Assembly: GCF_039655875.1 (NCBI RefSeq)
Contig: NZ_JBBYXK010000002.1
Coordinates: 310,001-374,000 of the forward strand
Reading direction: 5' to 3'
Length of the DNA: 64,000 nt
Source of the DNA: Emcibacter sp. SYSU 3D8
GTDB lineage: Bacteria; Pseudomonadota; Alphaproteobacteria; SMXS01
Shown piece after piece: positions 25,823 through 34,015 of this stretch. A program made the position numbers and the translations under genes. Below the pieces are notes generated by a model, which was given only the letters and a program-made list of their open reading frames with translations, had not been told where the DNA came from and did not search any database. Positions within the stretch are counted from its first letter, which is position 1; each line of letters opens with the position of its first letter.

Positions 25823-28480
25823 TTAGAACTTGACGCCGAATTCAGCGCCGAATTCACGCGGACGGCCCCACATGGTGAAGTTCCACAGGCCGGCCACCGA
25901 ATTGGCGCCTGTGCGATACCGCTCGTCGAGGATGTTCTTGACGTAGGCGGTCACGCGGTACCGTTCGTTGAGGTCGCGCCAGGTGACACTGGCGTCCCAC
26001 AGGGTGCGGTCGCTGTACTGGGTGTACAGCGAGTTGAACACCGACGATTCGGATTCCGACGTGTAGTTGACGGAGGTGTTCCAGGTCAGCGTGCCCGCAT
26101 TGCCGACCAGCATGTCGTAGGTCACGCCGGCGCTGACTTTCCAGCGCGGCGAGAACGGCACCGACAGGTCCGACAGATCCTGGCCGCCCAGCATGAACTC
26201 CAGGTACTTGTGGTCCATGAAGCCCACGGTGAAGTCGAACCGCAGATCGTTGGTCGGCACCCAGGTGGCTTCCAGCTCGACGCCCAGGTTGCGCGACTTG
26301 CCGGCGTTAATGTTGGTGGTTTCCTGGGTGGTCAGGCCGAACGGATCGGTGAACGGCACCACCTGCGAGCGCACCAGGTTGGAGTAGCGGGTGTAGTAGA
26401 ACGAGAGGTTGGTCTGCAGGGTCTGGTCGAAGAACCGCGCCTTGATGCCGGTTTCGGCATTCCAGTTGGTTTCCGACTCATAAGGCGCGCAGGTGGTGAT
26501 GCTGGAGCAGGTCTCGGTGAAACCGCCGGGGATGAAACCGGTCGAATAGCTGGCATAGACCATGGCGTCGTCCCAGGCCTGATAATCCAGCACCGCACGC
26601 CAGGTGAGCTTGTCCCAGTTGTCGTGGAAGGTGTTGTTGATGCCGAAGGCGCTGTCCGGCAGCGGCAGATTGTGCGGATCCGCATCGGCGATGGTGAAGC
26701 CGCCGCCCACGCGGGAGATGGTGTTCGAGCGCTTGTCGAGACAGACGCCGCCCACGGTCACCTGGTCGCGCGCCGGCGTATTGGCGGTGCACGGACCGCC
26801 CGCATTGGCCCGGCGGAAGAACGTCTTCTCGTCGAACGTGTAGCGGCCGCCCAGGGTGAAGCGGAGCCGGTCGGTGATGTCGTAATGGCCGTCGGCGTAG
26901 ATCGCGTAGGTGTTACGCTTCTGGCGGGCGCCGGTCATGGTCGGGTCGTTGATGTAGTCGAGGTTCAGATTGATGAACCCGCGGTCGTCCAGGAACGGGT
27001 TGCCGTTGGCCGGGTTGCCCAGCGCCGTGTCGGTCTGGGGCAGCAGGCTCGAGAGGCCGACCGTCGAGTAGGCCAGCATGTCGGTCTTGTCGTAGGTGTA
27101 GACCAGGCCGGATACGAAGTTGAACGGACCGTCGAAGGTGGTCGATCCGCGCAGCTCGACCTGGACCGAGTTGCGGGTGGTGTTGCGCGAGCTGTCGAAC
27201 AGCGACAGGAAGGCTTCGCCCGTATAGGTGTCCGGCAGGATTTCCGTGGTGTGGCGATAGGCCGTGATGAGCTTCAGGTTGAAGCTGTCATAGGTCAGCT
27301 GCTGCTGCAGATTGTAGGCCTCGACACTGACCCGGTGCCCCTTGGTCTGGCAAAACGCGCTGCCGCCGGGGCAGTTGTTCGTTGTGCCGGTGCTGTAGAC
27401 GTCGGTCTGGCCCGTGGTGTGGATACCGTCGAAGCCCAGCCGCGCCAGCGTGAACACCGACGGATTGTTGCGCACGAAGGTGCCGTTGGAAAGACGCGTC
27501 ACGCCCGAATCGATCTGGCCCAGTGCCGGCGTTTCGTTGACGCCGGGCACGGCCTCGGACCGGTCGCGCAGGAACTCGAAGATGAAATAGGCTTCGTAGT
27601 GATCGGTCGGCGTGAACAGCACCTTGAACTTCGAGGCGAAGGTATCGGTGCCGTTGAGGCGCTCGCCGCCACCCTTCTTGGCGGTGTTCAGCTCGGGCGG
27701 CAGCGGCGGATTGGCCGTCGGCAACCCATAGAGCGAATAGATCGGAATGTTGTCGGGAAACGCACTGGCGGCCTTGTCGTTGCGGAAAAAGCCGTCATCG
27801 TAGTCGTAGAGAGCGGTAAAGCGGAACGCCAGCTTGTCGTCGACGACCGGAATGTTCAGGGCCAGCTTGCCCTTGCCGATCATGCCGCCGCCCTTGCTGT
27901 CGAACTTGCCGATCTGGCCCTCGATCGCACCGGAGAATTCGTTCATCTCCGGCCGCTTGGTGACGATGGAAATGGCGCCGCCGGTGGCCGACTTGCCGAA
28001 CAGGGTGCCCTGCGGACCGCGATAGATCTCGACCCGATCGACGTCGAACATCTCGACGAACTGCGACTGGACGCTGGTCAGCGCGAAATCGTCGAGCAAC
28101 AGCACGACCGAGCTGTCCTGGGTGGTCAGAATGCCGTTCTGGCCCGTGCCGCGGATACCGCCGGCGACCGCGCGGAAGCCCGGCACCTGGCCAAGCTGCA
28201 CGCCAGGCGACAGGTCGGATACGGCCAGGATGTCGGTGCGGAAGGTATTGGCCAACTGCGACGCGGAAATCGCCGACAGGGCGATCGGCACGTCCTGCGC
28301 CAACTCATCGCGCTTGGTGCCCGAGACGGTCACCGATTCCAGCGAGCCGACAGACGCACGGTCAGGTGCGGCGGACGGAAGCGCGGCAGGCGCGTCGCTC
28401 TGGGCGAAAACCGGTGACCATGCACCCGCAATAGCCAATGCTATAGACGCGCACAGCGCGCGCCTTGATGAAGCACTCAT
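25823..28480 (-). CDS. TonB-dependent outer-membrane receptor, diverged third member
   Basis: 885 aa. Signal peptide (core LCASIALAIAGAWSPVFA, cut before QSD), a plug with LESVTVSGTKRDELAQDVPIALSA and VEIYRGPQGTLFGKSATGG, and a barrel with many blocks parallel to copies A and B (such as NVFSFRRANAGG-like and YASYSTGFIPGG). The C-terminus is FGVKF. It is a clear but diverged paralogue, with different extracellular loops (for example around residues 320-400), so its ligand may differ or be related. It is first in the receptor array and faces the ABM/P450 cluster across a 349-bp shared promoter region. Confidence 0.94.
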   Translation of the reverse strand: MSASSRRALCASIALAIAGAWSPVFAQSDAPAALPSAAPDRASVGSLESVTVSGTKRDELAQDVPIALSAISASQLANTFRTDILAVSDLSPGVQLGQVPGFRAVAGGIRGTGQNGILTTQDSSVVLLLDDFALTSVQSQFVEMFDVDRVEIYRGPQGTLFGKSATGGAISIVTKRPEMNEFSGAIEGQIGKFDSKGGGMIGKGKLALNIPVVDDKLAFRFTALYDYDDGFFRNDKAASAFPDNIPIYSLYGLPTANPPLPPELNTAKKGGGERLNGTDTFASKFKVLFTPTDHYEAYFIFEFLRDRSEAVPGVNETPALGQIDSGVTRLSNGTFVRNNPSVFTLARLGFDGIHTTGQTDVYSTGTTNNCPGGSAFCQTKGHRVSVEAYNLQQQLTYDSFNLKLITAYRHTTEILPDTYTGEAFLSLFDSSRNTTRNSVQVELRGSTTFDGPFNFVSGLVYTYDKTDMLAYSTVGLSSLLPQTDTALGNPANGNPFLDDRGFINLNLDYINDPTMTGARQKRNTYAIYADGHYDITDRLRFTLGGRYTFDEKTFFRRANAGGPCTANTPARDQVTVGGVCLDKRSNTISRVGGGFTIADADPHNLPLPDSAFGINNTFHDNWDKLTWRAVLDYQAWDDAMVYASYSTGFIPGGFTETCSSITTCAPYESETNWNAETGIKARFFDQTLQTNLSFYYTRYSNLVRSQVVPFTDPFGLTTQETTNINAGKSRNLGVELEATWVPTNDLRFDFTVGFMDHKYLEFMLGGQDLSDLSVPFSPRWKVSAGVTYDMLVGNAGTLTWNTSVNYTSESESSVFNSLYTQYSDRTLWDASVTWRDLNERYRVTAYVKNILDERYRTGANSVAGLWNFTMWGRPREFGAEFGVKF

Positions 28481-28829
28481 TAAGGAACCCCCTTCGGTTC
28501 TGGTGGTTGTCGCGCCCGGTTGACCCGGGTCGCCTTGCTACGCGGCGGACAATAGTCGCGTGAAATCAATCACGTCACGCAAAACCGTTCACGCGTGACT
28601 TTTGAAAACGACAAACCTGAACCGTGTGGCGGCAAAGCAACAAATCGACAATCGGGCCTATTTGTTTCCGGCAGTGCGGCGCCCTCGCCGGCAGCCCGCA
28701 AGCACACCCGTTAACGCTTGACTTGGCGGTGCGCGCAGCCCCACACTCGCCACAACAATCACGCATGAAGGTTTCATGGGGCGACGGGAAGCGCCCTGGG
28801 GAGCCCCAGAAAAAACGGGGACGGCAGGC
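28481..28829. promoter_or_regulatory. Divergent promoter region between receptor C and the ABM/P450 cluster
   Basis: 349 bp with no gene seen. It contains an inverted repeat GTCACGC/GCGTGAC (28574-28580 with 28593-28599) overlapping a perfect palindrome TCACGCGTGA (28589-28598). The 17-base segment there, CCGTTCACGCGTGACTT (28585-28601), recurs with two mismatches as CCGTTAACGCTTGACTT at 28708-28724. Such a repeated palindromic site between divergent operons is what a shared regulator would need. No regulator gene lies directly beside it. Confidence 0.4.
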
Positions 28830-29237
28830 ATGGCGACGATTCTGGCGCACATCCAGATCAGGCCGGGCAAGGAAGCCCGGTTCGAGGAATTGCAGGGCGC
28901 GCTGTGGCGCAGCACGCATGCGAACGAGCCGGACACCACCCGCTACGAGTTCTTCCGCGGCGAAAAGGAAGGCTGGTACTACGGCCTGCTGTCGTTCAAG
29001 GACTTTCAGGCTTTCCTGGTGCACCAGTCCAGTGATGCCCACGAGGAATTCGGCGGCCAGTTCGGCGACGTGGTGCAGGACATCCGTATCGAATGGGTCG
29101 ACGCCATCGAGGGCGCCAACGCGCTTGCACCGACCGCGCCGCAGGACGCCCCGCCGGGCGCCAGCGACCTGGTCCGGAAATACAGCAAGGACTATGCGGT
29201 GCGCATGGCCGACTGGTGGAAAGCGCTGCGCAACTAG
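28830..29237 (+). CDS. ABM-like small protein 1 (dimeric alpha-beta barrel)
   Basis: 135 aa. MATILAHIQIRPGKEARFEELQ opens like antibiotic-biosynthesis-monooxygenase/quinol monooxygenase proteins; TRYEFFRGEKEGWYYGLLSF and a HQSSDAH segment fit the barrel's later strands and His-rich helix. After residue 100 there is a tail, PPGASDLVRKYSKDY...DWWKALRN, longer than in normal ABM proteins and shared with the next gene. Function is unknown; the family includes cofactor-free monooxygenases and isomerase-like proteins. The ATG at 28830 aligns with the next gene's start. It is first in the P450 cluster, 20 bp before its paralogue. Confidence 0.82.
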   Translation: MATILAHIQIRPGKEARFEELQGALWRSTHANEPDTTRYEFFRGEKEGWYYGLLSFKDFQAFLVHQSSDAHEEFGGQFGDVVQDIRIEWVDAIEGANALAPTAPQDAPPGASDLVRKYSKDYAVRMADWWKALRN

Positions 29238-29257
29238 GGGATCAGGGGAGACAGGCC

Positions 29258-29662
29258 ATGGCGACATTCTTCGCCCACATCAAGATTTTCGACGGCAAGG
29301 AAGCCGAGTTCGAGAAGGTCGCCCGGGAGCTGTGGAAAAACACCCACACGCTCGAAAAGGACGTGCTGCGCTACGAATATTTTCGGTCGCAGACGCCGGG
29401 CCACTATTACTGCCTGCTGTCGTTCAAGGATTTCAATTCCTTCATGGTCCACCAGACCAGCGATCACCATGAAGCGCCCGACTTCGGCGCGCTGCTCGAG
29501 AGCAACCGGCTGGAATGGCTCGACCCGGTCGACGGCGCCTCCGACCTGCCGGCGACCAATCCGCAACCGCTGCCGCCGGGCGCCAGCGAATTGGCCCGGC
29601 GCTATTCGCAGGACCACGGCGTGGTCATGCAGGACTGGTGGCTGAAGCTGCGCAACCGGTGA
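29258..29662 (+). CDS. ABM-like small protein 2 (paralogue of gene 28830)
   Basis: 134 aa. Same layout as the preceding gene: MATFFAHIKIFDGKEAEFEKVA, then LRYEYFRSQTPGHYYCLLSF, a HQTSDHHE segment and the tail LPPGASELARRYSQDH...DWWLKLRN. GGGGAG lies before the ATG. Two adjacent paralogues in a fold that normally dimerises suggests a heterodimer, though two separate homodimers are as likely. It precedes the P450 gene by 34 bp and is surely in the same operon. Confidence 0.82.
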   Translation: MATFFAHIKIFDGKEAEFEKVARELWKNTHTLEKDVLRYEYFRSQTPGHYYCLLSFKDFNSFMVHQTSDHHEAPDFGALLESNRLEWLDPVDGASDLPATNPQPLPPGASELARRYSQDHGVVMQDWWLKLRNR

Positions 29663-29696
29663 GGTGCGCCGCGGCCGAAGAGACAGCGAGGAAGCC

Positions 29697-30935
29697 ATGA
29701 ACCAGGAAAAAATCGACATTCGCCTGCTTGATCCGGCCAGTGTCGAGTGCCCCTATCACGACTACCAGCGGCTGCGCGAGGAAGCGCCGGTCTACCGGAT
29801 GCCGGAGACCGGCTGGTACGTGGTCACGGCCTACGATCTGTGCCGCAAGGTGGCGAAGGACTGGGAGACGTTCTCGGATCAGCTCAGCGACTGGTCGCAG
29901 GAAACCCTGTGGAAGAACCCGGAAATCCCGGCGATCTTCGAGAACGAGGGCTGGCCCCGCGACCAGATCCTGTCGCGCGATCCACCGCTGCACGACATGT
30001 ACCGGAGCCTGGTGGACGTCTCGTTCACCAAGAGCCGGATCGACGCCGTGGAGCCGTTCATCACCGGCCTGGTCAATGAGCTGATCGACAAGTTCATCGA
30101 CAAGGGCGAGTGCGACTTCATCATGGATTTCGCCTACCCCCTGCCCATGCACGTCATCGCCGACCGGCTGGGCCTGCCGGCCGAGGACCTGCCCAGACTG
30201 AAATTCTGGTCCGAGGAATGGGTGCTGCCGCACGCCCACACCATGAGCGAGCAGCGCGAGGTGGAATGCGCCCGCAACATCGTCGAACTGCAGCGCTACC
30301 TGGCCGAAAAGTTCGAGGAAAAGCGGCTGAACCGCGACGACCGGATCATCAGCGACCTGGTGCACGGCAAGTTCAACGGCGAGCGCGACCTGACCACCCG
30401 CGAGATCATGTCCATGGTCGAGCAACTGCTCGTGGGCGGCAACGAAACCACCACCAACGCCATGTCGTCGGGCATGATGCTGCTGATCCAGAATCCGGAC
30501 CAGTATGCGCTGGTCCAGGAAGACCCGAAGCTGATCAAGAACTTCGTCGAGGAAGTGCTGCGGGTCGAAAGCCCGACCCAGGGCATCTTCCGTGTCGCCG
30601 TGAAGGATGTTGAACTGGGCGGCGTGATGATCCCGCGCGGCTCCATGATCAACATGCGCTTCGGGGCCGCCAACCGCGATCCCAAGGTATTCGCCGAACC
30701 GGACCGGCTCGACGTCTGCCGCAAGAACGCCGGCGCGCATCTGGCCTTCAGCACGGCCGAGCATCATTGTGTGGGTGCGCCTTTGACCCGGCAGGAAATG
30801 AACATCGCCTTCAAGATCCTGTTCCAGCGGATGAAGAACTTCCGCTTCGCCGAGGGCAAGAACGACTTCCAGCACCAGGGCAATTTCATGGTGCGCGCCC
30901 TGAAGCACCTGCACGTCACTTTCGAGAAGCGTTGA
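29697..30935 (+). CDS. Cytochrome P450
   Basis: 412 aa. I-helix GGNETTTN, K-helix EVLR, and the heme loop FSTAEHHCVG with Cys358. The usual Phe-x-x-Gly opening of the heme loop is FSTA here, a mild departure from its two paralogues. PIMH-type N-terminal blocks CPYHDYQRLREEAPVYR place it with the P450s at 3887 and 40527, but it is the most distant of the three. GAGGAA before ATG 29697 fixes the start. The next gene begins 4 bases after its stop, so it is tightly coupled with an MDR reductase. No ferredoxin or reductase is encoded nearby. Confidence 0.93.
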   Translation: MNQEKIDIRLLDPASVECPYHDYQRLREEAPVYRMPETGWYVVTAYDLCRKVAKDWETFSDQLSDWSQETLWKNPEIPAIFENEGWPRDQILSRDPPLHDMYRSLVDVSFTKSRIDAVEPFITGLVNELIDKFIDKGECDFIMDFAYPLPMHVIADRLGLPAEDLPRLKFWSEEWVLPHAHTMSEQREVECARNIVELQRYLAEKFEEKRLNRDDRIISDLVHGKFNGERDLTTREIMSMVEQLLVGGNETTTNAMSSGMMLLIQNPDQYALVQEDPKLIKNFVEEVLRVESPTQGIFRVAVKDVELGGVMIPRGSMINMRFGAANRDPKVFAEPDRLDVCRKNAGAHLAFSTAEHHCVGAPLTRQEMNIAFKILFQRMKNFRFAEGKNDFQHQGNFMVRALKHLHVTFEKR

Positions 30936-30939
30936 TCCC

Positions 30940-31971
30940 ATGACCACACTCCGCAATGACAGCCGCAACCGCCAGCTCTTCATGACCCGGTTTCCCAAGG
31001 GCGAAGCCGGGCCCGGCGACTTCGAGGTGCGCGAGGCGCCGATGCCGGAGCCCAAGGATGGCGAGGTGCTGGTCGAGATCCAGTACCTGTCCGTCGACGC
31101 GGCGCTGCGGCTGATCATGCGCGACAGCAAGGACTTCCTGTTCCGGGTCCAGCCCGGCGACCTGGTGCGCGGCGGCGTGGCCGGCAAGGTGGTCGAATCC
31201 CGCAACCCCAAATTCAAGCAGGGCGACTATGTCACCGGCGGTCTGGGCGTACAGAATTATGCCGTCTCCGACGGCACCGGTCTCGAGAAGGTCGACACCT
31301 CCATCGCACCGCTCCCGCAATGGCTGGGCGGCATGGGCGTATCCGGCCTGACCGCCTATTTCGCCGTCACCGAGGAATGCAAGCCGGGCCCCGGCCACAC
31401 CATGGTGGTGAACGGCGCGGCCGGCGCCGTCGGCTCCATCGCCGGGCAGATCGGCCGGATCATGGGCGCCAGGGTGATCGGCATCACCGGCAGCGATGAG
31501 AAGGCCCGCTGGCTGACCGACGAACTGGGGTTCGACGTGGCCATCAACTACAAGAAGGGCGACCTTTACGAGCAATTGGTGGAAGCCGCGCCCGACCGCA
31601 TCAATTCGATCTTCGACAATGTGGGCGGCGATATCCTCAACGAGAGCCTGCGCTGGATTGCCCTGCGCGGCACGGTTCTGCTGTGCGGCTCGACGTCGCA
31701 ATACACACAGGAAAAGATGGAAGGCCCCAGCAATTATATCTGGCTGGGCACCATGCGCGCCCGGATGCAGGGCTTCGTGGTCTACGACTATGCGGACAAA
31801 TTCGCCGCCGCCCAGCAGCAACTCGCGGCCTGGGTAAAGGACGGCAAGCTGGTGATGCGGGAAAATATCGTCGACGGCGACGTTGGCGACTTTCCGGACG
31901 TATTCCAGCGGCTCTATCATGGCGAGAACCGGGGCAAGATGGTGATCCGCCTGCCGGCGGCGACCGCCTAG
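30940..31971 (+). CDS. NADP-dependent MDR oxidoreductase, enone reductase-like
   Basis: 343 aa zinc-independent MDR protein. FEVREAPMPEPKDGEVLVEIQYLSVD, a Rossmann VNGAAGAVGSIAGQIGRIMG and SIFDNVGGDILNESL are seen. It belongs with the pair at 14378-16418 but is clearly distinct (RLIMRDSKDF instead of AMRGWM). Likely role: NADPH reduction of a carbon-carbon double bond next to a carbonyl, within the P450 operon. The stop is followed 36 bp later by an SDR gene. Confidence 0.9.
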   Translation: MTTLRNDSRNRQLFMTRFPKGEAGPGDFEVREAPMPEPKDGEVLVEIQYLSVDAALRLIMRDSKDFLFRVQPGDLVRGGVAGKVVESRNPKFKQGDYVTGGLGVQNYAVSDGTGLEKVDTSIAPLPQWLGGMGVSGLTAYFAVTEECKPGPGHTMVVNGAAGAVGSIAGQIGRIMGARVIGITGSDEKARWLTDELGFDVAINYKKGDLYEQLVEAAPDRINSIFDNVGGDILNESLRWIALRGTVLLCGSTSQYTQEKMEGPSNYIWLGTMRARMQGFVVYDYADKFAAAQQQLAAWVKDGKLVMRENIVDGDVGDFPDVFQRLYHGENRGKMVIRLPAATA

Positions 31972-32007
31972 AAACAATCCACAGGGAAGTTGAAAGGAAC
32001 AAACGGG

Positions 32008-32787
32008 ATGGGTGCTCTCGATCTATTCAAGCTGGACGGCAAGGTTGCCGTCATCACGGGTGCGGGCAAGGGCATCGGCCGGGGCATCGCGCTCGCGCTG
32101 GCCGAAGCGGGCGCCGACATCGCCGTTGCCTCGCGCAGCAAGGACGAACTGGACCGGGTGGTCAAGGAAGTGCAGGAGCGCGGCCGCCGCGCCATCGCGG
32201 TGCCGACCGATGTGACCAAGATGGAATTCCTCGAGAACCTGGCCAAGCGCACCCAGGACGAACTGGGCGGTCTCGATATCTGGGTGAACAATGCCGGCGG
32301 CCTGCCCGACGGCATTCCGCGCTGGCTGACCCGCACGTCGGAAGAGCAGTTCATGGCGCAGATTGACCTGAACATCAAAGCGGTGTGGGCGGGCTGCGTG
32401 GTCGCGGCCAAGGCCATGGGCGACAAGGGCGGCGCCATCGTCAACATCTCGTCGCGCGCGGCCAAGGACATGGGCCCGAACCTGAAGAATGGTCCGTACG
32501 GCGCATCGAAGTCGGCAGTGAACAGCCTGACCGCCACCTTCTCGCGCGAATTGGCCCCGAAGATCCGCGTCAACGCGGTGGCGCCGGGCCCGATCCCGAC
32601 CGAGAACTTCATCGATTCCATGAAGATGCACACGCCCGAGCGCGAGGCCGAGCTGAAGGAATATATCAAGCTCCCGCTCGAGCGCTGGGGCACGCCCGAG
32701 GACATCGGCGCCGCCGTACTCTACATGTCCTCGCCCGCGTCGGGCTGGGTGACCGGCCAGTGCCTCTATGTCACCGGCGGCTCCTGA
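32008..32787 (+). CDS. Short-chain dehydrogenase/reductase
   Basis: 259 aa classical SDR. Cofactor loop TGAGKGIGRG, NNAGG after strand 4, catalytic Ser of NISSRAA and the Y-x-x-x-K pair in PYGASKSAV. The start ATG 32008 follows AAAGGAACAAACGGG; a TTG further upstream in frame is less likely. It would oxidise an alcohol or reduce a ketone with NAD(P). The C-terminus ends VTGGS as in most SDRs. It is followed 7 bp later by an iron-type alcohol dehydrogenase, so two dehydrogenases may act in sequence. It closely resembles the SDR at 41866, suggesting the P450-SDR set was duplicated. Confidence 0.92.
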   Translation: MGALDLFKLDGKVAVITGAGKGIGRGIALALAEAGADIAVASRSKDELDRVVKEVQERGRRAIAVPTDVTKMEFLENLAKRTQDELGGLDIWVNNAGGLPDGIPRWLTRTSEEQFMAQIDLNIKAVWAGCVVAAKAMGDKGGAIVNISSRAAKDMGPNLKNGPYGASKSAVNSLTATFSRELAPKIRVNAVAPGPIPTENFIDSMKMHTPEREAELKEYIKLPLERWGTPEDIGAAVLYMSSPASGWVTGQCLYVTGGS

Positions 32788-32794
32788 GCCACGC

Positions 32795-33961
32795 ATGCCT
32801 TCGGGCAGCTACGACTACATTCCGCAGGAACGCATCGTCTTCGGCCGCCCGTCGGCCGAGGCGATCGCGGCGGAAGCGGCGCGCCTGGGCAAGAATCGCC
32901 TGTTCATCGTCACCGCCAGGTCGCTGAACCGCAAAACGCCGGCCATCGCCGACCTGCGGGCGGCGCTGGGCGACCTCGTCGTCGGTCTCTATGACGACTG
33001 CATCGCGCACACGCCGCGCGAGACCGTGCTTGACTGCGCCGACGCGGTCCGCGCCGCGAACGCCGACCTGATCGTCACCATCGGCGGCGGCACCGCCATC
33101 GACATGGTCAAGACGGTGCAGATCTGCATCGCCGAGGACGTGCGCACCATCGAGGGCATGGACGCGTGGCATACACGGGTCAATCCGGACGGCACCTATG
33201 TCACGCCGAAGACGAAGCCGTCGACCGTGCGGCAGATCATCGTGCCGACGACCCTGTCGGGTGCCGAGTTCAGCACCATCGCCGGCGTCACCGACCTCAG
33301 GAAGCATTTCAAGGACGGCTTCGTCGGCACCAACTCGGCCGGCCAGGTCATCATCCTCGATCCGGCGATGACGGTGCACACGCCGGAATGGCTGTGGCTG
33401 TCGACCGGCATCCGCGGCTTCGATCACGCGGTCGAGGGCATCTGCTCGATCAAGGCCAATCCGTTCATCACCGGCTGCTGCCGCCAGGCGATCGAGATGT
33501 TCCGCGTCAACCTGCCGCGCACCAAGGCCGACCCGAACGACCTCGAGGCCCGTCTCGCCTGCCAGCAGGCCACCTGGATCGCCGGCCACGGCATCGACCG
33601 CGCGCCCTACGGCGCGTCCCACGGCATCGGCGGCGTGCTGGGCGGCATGAAGGAGGTGCCGCACGGCTATACCTCCTGCATCCTGCTGCCGCACGTGCTG
33701 CGCTACAACAAGCCGGTGACCGAAGAGGCGCAGCGCTATGTCGCGGCCGCCTTCGGCAAGCCCGAAGAAGACGCCGCCGACTTGGTGCACGATTTCATCG
33801 GCAGTCTCGGCCTGCCCCAGACGCTGCGCGACGTGGGCGTGAGCCGCGGCGATTTCGACGGCATCGCCAGCCGGAGCGTGGCCAGCATGTGGGTGCGCAC
33901 CAACCCGCGCCCGTTGCCCGACGTGGAGTCGGTGAAAGCCATACTCGAAGCTGCCTATTGA
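32795..33961 (+). CDS. Iron-containing alcohol dehydrogenase / maleylacetate reductase-like
   Basis: 388 aa group III dehydrogenase. IGGGTAIDMVK binds NAD(P); the metal site Asp is in LDPAMTVHTP and the His ligands in FDHAVEG and ASHGIGG. The central segment VPTTLSGAEFST is close to maleylacetate reductases and other GGGTA-type members. It may oxidise an alcohol made by the P450 or reduce a ring-cleavage product. No ring-cleavage dioxygenase is in the window. The start at 32795 has no strong ribosome site but sits 7 bases after the SDR stop, consistent with coupling. Confidence 0.88.
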   Translation: MPSGSYDYIPQERIVFGRPSAEAIAAEAARLGKNRLFIVTARSLNRKTPAIADLRAALGDLVVGLYDDCIAHTPRETVLDCADAVRAANADLIVTIGGGTAIDMVKTVQICIAEDVRTIEGMDAWHTRVNPDGTYVTPKTKPSTVRQIIVPTTLSGAEFSTIAGVTDLRKHFKDGFVGTNSAGQVIILDPAMTVHTPEWLWLSTGIRGFDHAVEGICSIKANPFITGCCRQAIEMFRVNLPRTKADPNDLEARLACQQATWIAGHGIDRAPYGASHGIGGVLGGMKEVPHGYTSCILLPHVLRYNKPVTEEAQRYVAAAFGKPEEDAADLVHDFIGSLGLPQTLRDVGVSRGDFDGIASRSVASMWVRTNPRPLPDVESVKAILEAAY

Positions 33962-34015
33962 CTTGCGCCGTGCCCCGGGCACGCTGCGCCTCAAGAAACT
34001 CTCAGGGATCAGACG

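Noticed and set aside
26210-28417. 735-codon plus-strand frame opposite receptor C
   Set aside because: Antisense shadow; the minus-strand receptor has signal peptide, plug, barrel and terminator.
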